From: Corythucha ciliata | Taxonomy: Eukaryota > Arthropoda > Insecta > Hemiptera > Tingidae | Direction: 5' to 3' | DNA length: 64,000 bases | Assembly: GCA_038030265.1 (NCBI GenBank) | Contig: CM075941.1 | Coordinates: forward strand, 41,788,164-41,852,163 | Part shown: piece by piece, positions 49,408-61,944 of the stretch | Position numbering within the stretch: the stretch's first letter is position 1 | How the letters are laid out: each line of letters opens with the position of its first letter | Translations under genes and position numbers: made by a program | Notes under the pieces: model-generated | What the model was told of the DNA's origin: nothing | Databases searched by the model: none | The model's input: only the letters and a program-made list of their open reading frames with translations

Positions 49408-51193
49408 ATGTATTTGAAAATGGGCAAATCGGCATCTGGGGGTTCACAAGAAAAGCGTCACGTTCTTGGTATTTTTGACGATTAATATCGCTTTCTTTGG
49501 TCCTTGGATTTCAAAACTATCAGTGCTTTGAAGAAAAATGAATTGAAAGTGCAGTACATGCTGATAAATTCGGGTTTTAGGAAGAAAACGTTTATTTTAA
49601 AAATCAATCAAAAATAATAGGGTACTCGAGAATAAGCTAGGCCACATTCCGAATAGGACTTTTTCACTTCATTTCCAGAGAATCATCCCACAATTTTTTC
49701 TTGATCAAATGCCCACTTCACTAGAAGAACGAACAAATCCAAACTGGTTCCCTTCGGTGACCAAGAGCTGCAGCTCTTTATCCAACAGCGAAGACCATAG
49801 AATAATTACTGTACTAAGGTACAGAAGGGGTACTCTCAAAAATTGTTGGGGGTATGTGACGCCAAACGGATAGGTTTCTTCTCGCGGGGGGCTGTTATCA
49901 TTGTGTCAGGTTATGTTAGGACACCCCTCCCTTCTTGACATTAAAATCCCTCTCCGCCACAAGGTAAATAGACTAAATGCTCTTAATTTTCAACCAATTA
50001 TTATTGTTTGTGCTATGACGTCATGGGATGACAAATTTTTAAAAAATTAGCAGGTGTGAATTTTTTCAATAAAACAAAATTATCAACATTTTTGGAGCCA
50101 CTTTTTAAATCGGGACAACTACGCATTATTGCCTGCGGGACAATGTTACGATGAAAGAGGTGATTGCAGGGCCCCTAAGTGTAATGGTTGGAGCAAAGAA
50201 AACTGCTGCAGGTGCAGGGTATCATCTCAGTTGTGAAACTTTTAGAAATTCTTTTAAGATAGAGCTAAGTTCAGCAATTTTCTCGTTAAACAATGAGTTT
50301 TCGTGTCACTCATCAACGTAGAGACCTCGCCACCGTTCCAATTAACAATAATATAAGCGCCCCGAAACACTTGGCTTCGTAAGAAGGGTTCTCGGCGGTG
50401 TTTGTACAACAAACCGCACATCGACCAATACTCTCGTATATGGTGAGGGTGTGAATCGCCCTACTCCATCCTGGGTATGCGGCCAGGGGCCTTAGCATGA
50501 ACGGTCGGGGAAAAAGCCGCATGCGGGATCCAAGGACCCCGAATAAGAAATTCCGCCATCAGCAATTCCGAAACATTATTCCGCCATAGCAATCACGTCT
50601 AGCGGCATTTCCGCACGAGTTTGTACTAAGGCCCCAGTTGAGGCTAACGAATTCCTCGATGTCGACAGTAATTGAATACGGCTAGGTTCGAGGCCGGGAT
50701 TCTGGTCGAAGGACACCATTAATACTAAAATACTTCTATATTTATACATGACAGGGAACACTTTTAAACTTCAGCTTTATTGTCCAATCCATCTAAGAAT
50801 GCTCGTGAGCGTGATTGTCACGGGCAGCAGGGAAAGCCCTTCATTGCTCCCTCGTGAAGCTTACTGGTCGTTTCTCACTGATTCACATAATAAACTCGCC
50901 CGTCACTGAGCCGAGTGCTGCCTGTACTGAATACGCGGGGCTTCACGTGGTACGTGTCAATTAACTGGGCCTTAGAACGGTACATAAGGTCTAAGGAACA
51001 ACTCCGCCAAATTATATTGCTTTAAAAAAAATTCCAGGCATTTATTTTAGCTTTTCATTCATTTTTTGCTTAATCTACAAAGAAATTCCAAGGGAGAAAC
51101 TATGGGAGGGGAAGCTTCATATGTGAAGTTAGTTCCCTCATTATTTTGACGTCAATTTTGACAAACATTTCCTTAGTTACGAGCATACCTCTG
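49408..51193. other. no gene recognised
   Basis: No open frame above 70 codons with a domain, and no repeat with a clear partner. The CCCGC..GGACAATG area near 50140 and the GCCGCATGCGGG area near 50515 are GC-richer but unassigned. Confidence 0.35.
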
Positions 51194-51196
51194 TAA

Positions 51197-51383
51197 AGGG
51201 GTCCATAGACGTACAATAATAATATTGCGCAATAAATTTGTACAATATTTCGTTTCCAGATGTTTAGGGATAAAAAAATAGGTTGTTCATTATTGTGCAT
51301 CCCATCAATACAACCCACAAACGTTCAATTTTATTGTACAACCCCTGTTACTGCGCAATATTATTGTACGTGTATGGGCCGCT
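51197..51383. mobile_element. Tourist-like MITE (187 bp), TAA target duplication
   Basis: TAA at 51194-51196 and 51384-51386. Ends AGGGGTCCATAGACGTAC and GTACGTGTATGGGCCGCT; pairing continues through AATAATA(ATA)TTGCGCA. Confidence 0.8.
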
Positions 51384-51426
51384 TAAGTCTATTTACATTG
51401 TCTCCACCAAGTCCTTTATAATCATA

Positions 51427-51757
51427 GGGCCGTATTCAGAACCCAAACTTTACGAAGCTTTTACTAAAGGACTTGAAAAATGTGATGGTTTATAAAAATG
51501 TGTCATCTGTTTTGAAGCGCTTAAAGGAGTTGTAAGGCGCTGCGCACACTAGGAGAAAAAAAGACGCCGACGCGCGCGTCAGCGTCCGACTCGAGCAGTA
51601 AAAACACATAGAACTCTATGGGGCCTTTCACATTGGACGCTTACGCGAGAGTCGTCTCTTCCCCGAGAAAAAAGACGCCGACTCTCGCGCGTCGGCGTCT
51701 TTTTTCTCCTAGTGTGTACCAGGCCTAAAGGTTAAGGTGGGTTTCTGAATACGGCCC
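51427..51757. mobile_element. MITE with ATA target duplication, itself invaded
   Basis: ATA at 51424-51426 and 51758-51760. Ends GGGCCGTATTCAGAACCCA and TGGGTTTCTGAATACGGCCC. Without the nested element it is about 138 bp. Confidence 0.82.
51536..51725. mobile_element. Tourist-like MITE (190 bp) nested in the previous one
   Basis: TAA at 51533-51535 and 51726-51728. Ends GGCGCTGCGCACACTAGGAG and CTCCTAGTGTGTACCAGGCC; pairing goes on through AAAAAAGACGCCGAC(G/T)C. Confidence 0.88.
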
Positions 51758-51760
51758 ATA

Positions 51761-53872
51761 GAGATAAAAATGAATGGAGAAAGCTTGGGCTTGAAATTTG
51801 TTGACCGTAGTTATGGTGGGAGGTGCACCTTGTGAACCACAAAGTAACCTCAAGTCAAGTTGTTTTTTATTTACACATGTCCACTTTGAATTTCTAGTTT
51901 TGTTCTTTTTTCCTCTAGTATGTCTAGAAATTGTCACTGAGTTTTTAGATTGTTTCACAGGGCATTAATAAAGTGAATAACCCACAACTATACTCCGGAG
52001 AATCTTTATTTTAAACGGTCGACCATGCGCGAGTTGTTGGACTTCTTTTCCGGATATTTCAACTTGCGCAAGTAGCTCCAATCCTCTTCCGGGAATCACG
52101 ACAGAAGCCACCGGGAAATCCGTCACTCATGTTTTTCATGGAATACGTCATGTTTCTGAGTTCAAGATAACTTGTTTTTTACAGATGTTTTGTGTATTTA
52201 TGGGTATGTTTCTTCACACGGAGAAAAATATTTCGTTAAACTAACCAAAAATAGGGTTCAGCCAACCCGAAAATTAGGTTAAAAAAGTGACAGCCTAACA
52301 GAAAGTAAATGGAACTATACAAATAAAGTAAAGTGACTTGGGTAGACTCTACTATACGTCTGATTATATTTACTGCTACACCGGATAGTGAGAACAACCA
52401 AAAGGTAGTAAACCTTTAACCAAAGTCAGCTTGTACAATCAGCCTTTCAGTATGTTAGACGTAACTGACTTATTTGGTATGTCTGACTACAGACGAACAG
52501 TTAGGCCAACTACATGTTGTGTAACTTTTACCTTGCGTAAGGTTACGGGCGCCCACTTTTGTAGTTGGAACTTTCGTTTGGTCCAAATAAAATTCAGGCG
52601 GGTAGCTTCTACTAGAGCTCGAGGTTGAATTAACCATCCAGTTGAGGTACAATCAACCGGACAACAAAGGTTATGGTAACACGTGAAGTTGTTCTTACCT
52701 TGCTATCTTGCGGCAATATGGCAAAATGAAGTATGAAAATAAAGTAAGAACTACCTCTTTCTCGGTACTCGGAACAAACAGAAATTATAAATTCCACCTC
52801 GTTTTCCGTTTTCTTCACCTTGCAGTTTCTGTGCAAAATTTTGTGACTACCTCTATCTTTAGAAGATCCTACTACTTAGTATATTTGACCTTTATTACAG
52901 TTTTATGGATAATTAGGTGAAGTCAAATCAATACAGCCGAGTTAGGGCGTTAGACGGTATTAATTAAATGAAAGCATGATTATGGAATAGGCCCCCGCAG
53001 GACCCCCTGATCTCACTGATCGGACGTTTTTTATATAGGCGTGCTTCCCAAACTTGATTTTTGGTGATTTTGTTTCTGTGTGTGATCAAGGCGTCCGTAT
53101 TCAAATGACTTTCATTTAATTAAGGGTCTCACGCCATAATTTGGATTTACATACTTATATTTGACTTCCTCTAATTATCCCCAATAGTGAAGTAGAGGTC
53201 ATGGGCACTTGATTGAGCAGTAGGATTTACCAAAAATAGAGGTCCTACGTAATACAAACATTTTTGGCTGGAACTGCAAAGTGAAATGACCAACGTATAG
53301 TCGAATTTAGTGATTATTTCTGTTCATTCTTCATGCCATCATAATAAGAGGAATGGGCTGAAATACCTCTCCTACACAGAAAAACTTTTAAAGGAATTAT
53401 TACTTTGATCCCACAGTAACCCGCGGACATCAACTCTACTGCATTAAAAATTGGGTTGCTTTCCCATTTCTTACTCGTTGACAGTACTCAACAATTGGTG
53501 TATGCATGACTAAGTACATTTTAACAAAACTAACGTGAGAGGGTAAGATGGAAGCATTTGAATGTTTACATGTGAACACAGTAAAAATTCTGTTGGAGAC
53601 CCTGGATTACTCCTTGAGCGTCCCTAGCAATCGTTATGTTTTTCGTCTTGTAGAATACGCACGAGTTTGAAAATGTACAGCATATTACAGAATGCCGGTG
53701 GACACAGTAAACCTTGCACTGCTCACGAAGTATTATTTTTCTCGTTTTCACTTCACAGTTTAGTAGGAGTATTAAGTAAATACTACTGGGGTGAAACGGT
53801 GACCACGGTAAACTTTCAGTTGGCGATCAGTATTTGCCATTCCATCACGCACTGATCGGAGCTAAGAAGAAC
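51761..53872. other. no gene recognised
   Basis: Sparse short open frames without domains. GGAATAGGCCCCC near 52984 resembles the end of the 30204 MITE family but no partner is seen. Confidence 0.35.
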
Positions 53873-53874
53873 TA

Positions 53875-54013
53875 GTTCTGGCCATTTCCCGTGTGGTTTT
53901 TATTAAGGTGAATCAAAACCTGTGCTGTACTTACATTTATTTACTATAAAGCTTTTCGTATCTCATAAAATGTTTTGATTCACCGTGGAAATCACAAGGG
54001 AAATGACCAGAAC
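53875..54013. mobile_element. MITE hairpin (139 bp), TA target
   Basis: Ends GTTCTGGCCATTTCCC and GGGAAATGACCAGAAC, TA on both sides within the palindromic target GAACTAGTTC. GGTGAATCAAAAC is inverted inside, giving a stem of about 50 bp. Confidence 0.82.
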
Positions 54014-54015
54014 TA

Positions 54016-54748
54016 GTTCATCCTACCTCCGCTCAGCACGTGTAGGAATCGCCAATACTACTTGAGATGTACACCATGGACCATGGCCCTGCCCCTGATA
54101 ACTGCCTTGGATTGCAGTGCCTTGTAGGAGAGAAAACAGAGAACAACAGTACAGGGCTATTAAGGCACACAAAACTTTAATTTTGTCTTTAATGGAATGA
54201 TTAAATTACACGCATACTATTTTTATTCAACATGGACATACCATAATAACCGAAGACCATAATTCCCCAAAATTGATGAGGCAATTATTCCGATGTCGCT
54301 ATAGATTGATGTGGTGAATTTTTCAAAATTGCAATCCTTATTTTCTACGATGCATTGATTTTTGTGCACTAGCCCATTTCGCTAGCGTTCTTTTTGTATG
54401 AGTTATCGTGCTAACTCAGAGTGACGAAATCTATAATAACTAGGGAAAAAAAAGGATTATAGAAGTTTATCTCAATGAAATAAATTAATGCTTAAGGGGG
54501 GGTTTCAGAAAATCGAGAGGCCGTAGTTGACGGTGGCGCACTGCGGGATTCCCTTGAAGTAAGAGGGTAATGTTGTGAAACGGTGACTTATGGAAAGGGG
54601 TCGAAGGGGTCTCTCTTCTCTCCGTCTTCTTTTTTTTGTCAAGAACCAAGAAGGAGACGCGATAAGTTCCACACGCTAGGCATCGAGTAAAAATCCGGCA
54701 ACGCTCAATTCTGAAGGCCACCATTCTTCATTTCACTTCGCTTACAGT
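54016..54748. other. no gene recognised
   Basis: AT-rich; the minus frame 54485-54724 has no domain. Confidence 0.35.
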
Positions 54749-54756
54749 GAGACTCG

Positions 54757-54787
54757 CAGTGGCGGATCCACGTGTCATAATAAGGCC

Positions 54788-54819
<32 letters not shown>

Positions 54820-55156
54820 GAAATAAATACAAAAAATGAAAAATAGAGGTAAGAAAATGAACAAAATTAGTAAATTAAGTGTGAAAGAGCGAGCGAATCG
54901 ACAGTTATCACAACACTACAAACACTACAAAAGCAGCAGGAAAATTCATAAGAAACTCAGGGTGGGGAAAGGACCTCCCTCTCCCGCCGAAGATTTTGCT
55001 TTCATTCTTCCGGGAAAAGAAACACGAAAAATGGCTCCTATATATCTTTCTTTTTCACTGGAGGTGTAAAATCTCCCCCCCCCCTCTCTTTCCAGGGAGT
55101 TTATAATTTTTGCTTCGACCCCCCCCCCCTTTGATAAAATGCTGGATACGCCACTG
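54757..55156. mobile_element. hAT MITE (400 bp), exact 8-bp target duplication
   Basis: TSD GAGACTCG at 54749-54756 and 55157-55164. Ends CAGTGGCGGATCC and GGATACGCCACTG. A (TAA)n microsatellite lies at 54789-54815 and two C-runs near 55076 and 55121. Confidence 0.9.
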
Positions 55157-55164
55157 GAGACTCG

Positions 55165-55981
55165 GAAAAAGGAGTGCACTTTTTCAAACACAAAATATAA
55201 GCGTCCTGGTAAACACAATATTAATTTATAGGTACTCCATGAACATTTTAAAAATCCAAGACATGTTATGCAATGTTGACATGAGGTTGCCAGATCACCG
55301 GTTTTTGCCAGGAGTCTCCGGGACCTGTGACCCGTTCTCCGATCTGGCCGAAAATATTTCCGGGCCAAAAAATCTGTCGCATTTATTGGGAAAGTAACAA
55401 CAAATCTCTACCTATTATTTTCATTTTTATCTCTTGGTAGACAGATGCTGCTGTTGCAAGGGCAAGGGCCAGCTTTAACCGTAAAAGGTTCAAACTACAA
55501 TAAAGTCCCGACCATAATAATGTTCCGACCATGAGAAAGTTCCGACCAAATAACTGCCCCTCCTCGGCCCTTCCGCATGCCAAGAAAATAAAATTTTCCC
55601 TCAGACTCTCTTGATCCAGCAAATTAAAATTTAAATTCTGTAATCAAAACGTCTGGTTTTCCATTCAAAACGTTGACACCCCCCCCCCCCCGTCAGGGTG
55701 TCCCTGTGCATATTCCTTGACTGCCCTCTGGGAATATTCTCAGATTGCCCTCATGGGATATTCCCAAGGAAGTTGAGCCGGCTCCACACATGTGGCTCTC
55801 GGCGAATTACGAACAAAAAATTTTTCAATTTTCGGTTCGTCGGTTTCTTGGCAATGCTAGAAATTGATTAGTACTTTGCTCGTTATTTGGCAAACACCGC
55901 ATGTCCGATGCCGGCTTAAGTGTAATCACTGGGGAAACTACATTTATCAGGGCCTGTGGTGGAAATCTCAATGAGGCCTCT
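55165..55981. other. no gene recognised
   Basis: C-run at 55679-55691; a few related GTTCCGACCA / GTCCCGACCA words at 55500-55550. No gene. Confidence 0.35.
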
Positions 55982-55983
55982 TA

Positions 55984-56123
55984 TGGCGTTTTCTATTTAC
56001 ATAAAATTCCGCTCTGGAGCTGAGCATTTCCACCCGTCTTCTCCGTTACCATATGATGTAATTCAGAGAAGACGGGTGGAAGTGCTCGCCTCCAGAACAG
56101 AATTTTATGGAAATGGAAAACGC
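55984..56123. mobile_element. MITE hairpin (140 bp), TA target
   Basis: TA on both sides (55982-55983, 56124-56125). Ends GGCGTTTTCTATTT and AAATGGAAAACGC. CATAAAATTC, CTGGAG and TTCCACCCGTCTTCTC are inverted inside, so it folds almost end to end. Confidence 0.82.
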
Positions 56124-56179
56124 TATCAGTCTCTAAATTAACAAGAAATATAATTAATTTTTATGTATCGTTAAATTAT

Positions 56180-56640
56180 GGTTTTTTCTCAATTTAAGCA
56201 ATAAGCATTTTTTCTCAATTTTGGTAACGATTCAGCGCTTTTCCTAAATTTTGCAGTTATTATCGATGTCGTCACAATTGGGCAAAAATTAGCACTTTGT
56301 ACACATTTAGCCATGAGTTAGCGCTTTTTCTCCATTTTAGCAGTGAATTACTGTTTTCATCCATTTGGGCAACGAATTAGCGATGTTTTTTCTTTTTGAG
56401 CAGTGTATTAATGGATTTATTCGCATTTAGCCTCGAATTTGCACTTTCCCTCAATTTTAGCAGTAAATTAGCGCTATTTCTCCACATTAGCAGCGAATGG
56501 GCTATGTATTCACATAATAGCAATGAATTAGCGCTTAGCCTCAATTTTAGCCCCGAATGAGCGCCACTCAATTTCACGCCACATGGCGTTGCCTCCAGAA
56601 ATCGTTGATTGTGTTTTCTCAATTCTAGCTTTAAATGAGT
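56180..56640. repeat. degenerate ~36-bp array, first block
   Basis: Units of the type GAATTAGCGCTTTTTCTCAA + TTTTAGCAGT recur about 12 times with heavy divergence. The sister block at 57040-57320 has the same consensus, separated by about 400 bp of other sequence. Confidence 0.7.
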
Positions 56641-57039
56641 GCTTTTGGTTTAATATTCATTCTAAATAATACACCTATGTTTTCGGTCAGAAATTTTTTT
56701 TTACAACCCACCCTCAAACTTTTTCTGTGTACGTTTTAACATGTCTAGATTCGATTTCTGCAATGTCCGTCCGCCGTACGCCGTCCGGGCCATATCTTGC
56801 CCTAGGATTGCTCGAAAAAATTCGTTCTTTCACACATAGACTCCATTTGGGATCTAGTTGGTCCTAACATCTGAACAGTTTGATCAAATAACTCCCTGGC
56901 GTTTTATGCGCCAAAAGCGTGTCCAAAATGGGGGTTTTCAAAGGTTTTGAGATCATAGGGGTGTGGGGTGTCGATTTTCATGTAATTTCAAGCCGGATTT
57001 GACTATTCATGATTAATAAACCCATGTGTAAAATTTGCA

Positions 57040-57320
57040 GCGTTTTTCCCGCCGTGAATCAGCGTCTTTTCTTAATTTTGTCCACGAATTTGGGATTTTT
57101 TCACATTAAGCCATGGATTAGTGTTTTCCCTCAATTTTAGCAGTGAATTAGCGCTTTTTCTCAATTTCAGCCATGAAATCGTGAATTGTGTTTTTAAATT
57201 TTTTGCTTTATATGAGCGCTTTTTCTCAATTTTAACCGTAAGTTAGCGCCTTTTCTTACTTTTGCCAACGAATTGACGATTTTTTCACATTTAGCCATGA
57301 ATTAACGCTTATCATAATTC
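57040..57320. repeat. degenerate ~36-bp array, second block
   Basis: Same consensus as 56180-56640 (GCGCTTTTTCTCAATTTTAG, CCATGAATTA), about seven units. Confidence 0.7.
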
Positions 57321-57391
57321 GCTTTTCGTCGCTTTAGTATGTGCCTTCCTCTAAAATTGCCCTCTATGTGTTGATTGCCCGCACATTACAC

Positions 57392-57762
57392 AAATATTTT
57401 ATCCTTTGATTTTTTAGGACGATATTGTGGAGTTACGTAATACGAAAAGTCGAAAAAAGATATGTCTCTCCACTTCGTGAACAGTTTTTATTTATTCAGA
57501 CCGGTTTCGAAGCATCAGTGCCTCATCATCAGTGATAGTTTCATTAAATGTCAAAATGAAGGTTGTTACACCCTGTCGTCTATAACTTGAGTGGACTTAT
57601 AGACGACAGGGTGTAACAACCTTCATTTTGACATTTAATGAAACTATCACTGATGATGAGGCACTGATGCTTCGAAACCGGTCTGAATAAATAAAAACTG
57701 TTCACGAAGTGGAGAGACATATCTTTTTTCGACTTTTCGGACTTTTCGAAATATTTTATCCT
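57392..57762. mobile_element. PLE-related or retrozyme-like insertion: 143-bp perfect inverted repeat with hammerhead-like motif
   Basis: The 14-bp direct repeat AAATATTTTATCCT lies at 57392-57405 and 57749-57762 (TSD). Between them, 57443-57585 and 57597-57739 are exact inverses around an 11-base loop (57586-57596). In the right arm CTGATGA (57650-57656) is followed by GAGGCA/TGCTTC (57658-57663/57668-57673), which can pair around CTGA, then GAAAC (57674-57678) overlapping the self-complementary ACCGGT. This is the hammerhead core order, with one extra T after CTGATGA. The left arm has the same on the minus strand. Non-coding. The long TSD argues for target-primed insertion. Confidence 0.7.
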
Positions 57763-59629
57763 GTGGCTGGACTCTCGTATCGGCATGGATTTCCGCGGAT
57801 CGACTATTTCCGGAAAAATGCAATCCATACAGATATCCACCAATTCGATTTTTGTGACTTTGCACAAAGAAACATTTCCCGAAATTCTGAGGCGGCTGTT
57901 CGGTGTAAAATTGTTAATAGTAAATAGGCCACAGGCTGTGGAACGTATCCTTCCTTATTCATTTTGCAGGTGCAAACTAGGTCTAGTTTTGGTAGGTCAA
58001 ACTAAGGTCAAAGAGGAATTGTATGTTTGCGCAATGAAGATTACCATGGGTCGATCCCTAGCCGTCATCACTCACTTTCTGAATACACTACTTTTGAAAC
58101 GTGTTTAGTATGCACTATGTCTTATTCATCAGTAATAGTTGAGAAAAGTGGCTGGTCCATGTTTTCCGTCGCACTTGTGCGGGTCTGGGTGTCTACAGAC
58201 CTGGAAAACCAGGAGAACCGGGAATTGTCAGGGAATTTTCTAAAACTCAAAAAGTCAGGGAAATGTCAGGGAATTCCGTGAATTTATGAGAAAAGTCGGG
58301 GGAAAATGGCGAATCCACCCCTTACTCTGAAAATATTGAGTATTGCTCAATAATGCCCTGGCTGGATTTAGGGTTAAACGTTAAAAGGGAAGGATGTGAC
58401 TGTGTGAGATCGACTGGGAGCGAATTTTGAATTTTCATGGTTGTACAGGGTGAACCAGTTGAGGTTGAGCAAAAATTGATGACGTACACACAAAATGCAG
58501 TACGAATTTCTCATTATTTAGGTAGTGGACTATCTCTTTTTGCTGTCGAGTTATGTCTTGAGGGCATTCCGTTGGAATGAAAGCAAAAAACATCAACATT
58601 TTCTAAAATTAAAAGCTACGCTGTACGGTGCGCGACCAAAGCGCCGCGTTGCCGCGAAACCGACTTTTCCAAAAATCAGCTCGAATTCCTAATAGAAATC
58701 GAGGTGATTGAAAATACTGGCCGAGAAAACTGTTTTCGAATAATTACAGTGTCGCTATTGCTCTGTGGATCGTCGAGCCCAAGAGAAACGTCTCCTTTTT
58801 CTCAACTTTCCAACACGCAACATTCACAATTCAAATATCTCACTCATTCCATGAGCAAATGTGAGATGAAACGTTCGAAAAAACAACAACATGATGTGTT
58901 TTGAGCAAATAATCGATTTGATAATTGGCAAATAGTTGATTTGATCAGGTATGTAAAAACATCAAATTTGCGTAAAAAAAAAACATTTAAAAAAAATCAA
59001 ACATTAACATTTAATCTATAGTCTACCGACGGTCTGCCTGGCTATGTAGCACAGCCTTTCATCCTTTAGACTAGATTACACCTGAATTTTATGTTTTTTC
59101 ATACCAATGCCATTAATCGATTATTAGCTCAAAATACATGTTTTATTTTTCGTTTCATCTCGTATTTTGTTCATAGATGGAGTGATATAGATAAATTATG
59201 AATAAATTGTAGGAAGGTTTGAGAAGATATTTTTGTGAGGTTCGACGGTCCGAAAGCTATATGAATTTGCCCCTTTCTCATTTATTTATTTATAATTATT
59301 TCGATAACCACGAACATTTTTCATGATTCAGGGAAAAGTAGGGAATTGTCGGGGAATTTTGTTCTGGGGAAGCTATATAGACACCCTGAAAGTGAATATT
59401 GTTTTATTTGGGGTTGGAGAGGGTGATTTGCAGGTGCATGCAGTTGCCCTCCCCTGGGTATCACTGAAAGCCATGTGTCTATACAGACCGGAAATTTTCG
59501 GAAAACTTTCTGAAACTATAGAAAAGTCTGGAAATTTCAAGTTAATAAAAATTCCAGGGAATAATTACTTAAGGGTATAAATACGTTAAATACTTTAACG
59601 TACATATATGTATACAGGGCGCGAATTTT
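57763..59629. other. no gene recognised; 'TGGAAAA/CAGGGAATT' repeats
   Basis: 58188-58290 (GGTGTCTACAGACCTGGAAA, then CAGGGAATT words) and 59325-59565 (AGACACCCTG, GGAAATTTTCGGAAAAC, CCAGGGAAT) look like the two ends of a common arthropod repeat of about 1.2-1.4 kb, but no TSD is evident. The frames at 57785-58108 and 58704-58904 have no domain. Confidence 0.4.
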
Positions 59630-60540
59630 GTTCTGGCGTGAAAATGCAATAAATCATTTTAAGAGCACGAATATCCATTTTTGTCACTTTTTGGGCGCGG
59701 ATAGTCAGTTCAGCTATTTTTACTGAGCGAATATCATGGCGAATATCACAGCGTGGATTTCCATTTTTTCCAGTTTCAGGGCGTGAGCCAGTGTGGCGAA
59801 TTAAAACGTGCAAATTATCCGTGTTGTCATTTCTAAGGCGCAAACAGACGGTCAAGTCATTTCCAGGGTGCGAATGGCCAGTTTGCCATTTTTGGTGCAA
59901 CTGGTCAATGCAGCCATTTTAATGCGCGAGTCGTAAGTTTTTCTTTTTTAGGGCATTTTGGCCAACTTTTTTGGAGCGTGAGTAGAGGGAGTTTGGCTAT
60001 TCCCAGGGTGCGATATTGTGAGCTTAGTAAAGTCCAAATGTGTAGTTTATCGATTTTCAAGTCGAAAATAGACAATTTTACCATAGTTAAGAGACAAATT
60101 AACAGTTTTGTCATGTTCAAGAGGCGAACGCCACTTTTAGTACGTAACTTTAGTTTAGCCACTTTAGAGGCGCGACTAGTAAATTTGTCATTATTGGGCA
60201 TGAATGATCCTTTCGGCCATTTTTTGAGCGTTAATTAGTAAACTAGCTGTAGGGCGTGCATTGTCAGTTTATCGATATCGGTTTGGCCAGTTAAGGGCTG
60301 CATAGAGTCATTTTTGCCTATTTTAGGGGGTAAATAGCCAGTTTGGCTACTTCAAGGGCACAAATTGTCTGTACAAGTATACGGCATTTTTAGGGCGTAG
60401 AAATGGTCACTTAGACAATTTTCAGGGGACAAATCGTCAGTTTAGCAAAGTTTATGGTGCGAATGTGGGGTTTAGCCATTTTCAAGGCGTGAATGGTCAG
60501 TTTGGCCATTTTTGTAGGGCACAGATTGCCATTTTAAGCC
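59630..60540. repeat. degenerate ~33-bp array
   Basis: Units of the type AGGGCGTGAATGGTCAGTTT + GGCCATTTT recur about 25 times, strongly diverged. Each unit has an imperfect dyad around CAGTTTG (AATGG...CCATT). Open frames on both strands are by-products. Confidence 0.75.
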
Positions 60541-61843
60541 AGTTTGCGAAATCTCATGAACTCTGTGTTTGAAAGACCCCACAAGAATTAACACCTTCTG
60601 CCGCCACTGGAACGGGCAATATAATCCTTTTTCGCTGTAGCCATTTGCCCCTGAATCTGAGGGAAATATCCGGCCTATGAAATGCATGCATGTATTATGT
60701 ATTGCACGTTTTCAATTTTCAAAATACCATGCTTTCGTTGTAATTTTCCCCTAAACATAAACATATTCCATTTATACGTGCGTTTCAAGAGGGAGGGAGA
60801 TGAGTTTCCTCGATACCTTCCAGTAGGTAATCCACGCCAACAATTTTCCTTATAAATAAATTGTCGACCATCATTTCTGCATCTATCCGAGTAAGCTTTC
60901 CAAGTCTCACTTTGTTCTTCAGGAAATTCTACCTAGGCAAAATGTTGGCGAAGAATAACAAGAAAGGGGTTGAGGAAATACCTCTGAACATCACCCCTTA
61001 TCCCTTTTATGAACAGATACTTGCACAAGTGCCCAACAGAACAATTGATTACGACGGTACACACATCACGAAACATTAAAAAAATCTCATTATACCTACT
61101 AGTTGATTTAAAATTCAGAATTTTGAAGACCGATCAGAATATTTATATGTTTCAAATTAAACAAGCATTAAGGGGGCGGGGTTCAGACGTGTTTCCTAGG
61201 TCCCTTCCTTGCCACCCTCGCCTAAACTTCGCCCTTAAATTCTCGTTTGAATGTGTTTTATAATTATTTCAGGGGCGAAACTTGAAAAAGCAACATCTCT
61301 TGTTCGTGACCGGCACACAGTAAAATAAATAGTCTATTTCCCCGGTAAACCCAATCCTACGGGCTGAGCTTCGTGTAAAGTTTGAGGATTTGACTTCGAG
61401 GAATTCAAACTGCACTTCTATCGGAGTAGATTGTTCCATTCCGATTACATATTACACATTAGCAAAATATTTTAAAGCACGACGCGAGGACGAACACTAA
61501 AATACATTTATTGCCAACTATCGAACACGTGAAGCTATCCAAATCCAATCATTGAAATAAGCAAGGATAAAAAAGGCGGGACACTGGTTTGTAAAAAAAA
61601 GAATAAAAAAAAAAGAAGACGAGGAAGAAGAAGAAGAAAAAAAAGTTTCGCCGGCGCTCTTTCCATCTGCGTTATCGACCGGAGCGTGATGGCCTCTCTA
61701 GCGGATTCCATTAGAACTATGAAGTCAGAAATAACCCGGTTTTTTGTTTAAATTTAGGTGCCGATTCGCCCCTAAATTTCGGCGAGTTGGAGCATCCGAT
61801 TGATTTCGGGTAAGCGTATATCAATTCAAGAAGATGTTTTGCA
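60541..61843. other. no gene recognised
   Basis: The plus frames 60861-61079 and 61009-61263 lack domains. Polypurine GAAGA run near 61610-61645. Confidence 0.35.
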
Positions 61844-61944
61844 GTGACGAGAGATCTTTGTTTTTTGATAAACTCAAAATTGAAAAAATTAAAAATTTAA
61901 ATTTTTCAAAAAAAAAAATTTCAAAAAAAGAAGATCTCTCGTCA
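61844..61944. mobile_element. short AT-rich hairpin element
   Basis: Ends TGACGAGAGATCTT and AAGATCTCTCGTCA are exact inverses; the middle is T- then A-rich and can pair further. No clear TSD. Confidence 0.6.

Noticed and set aside
59595..60238. Open frames of 86-101 codons in the 59.6-60.5 kb array
   Set aside because: Composition follows the repeat unit; frames open on both strands.
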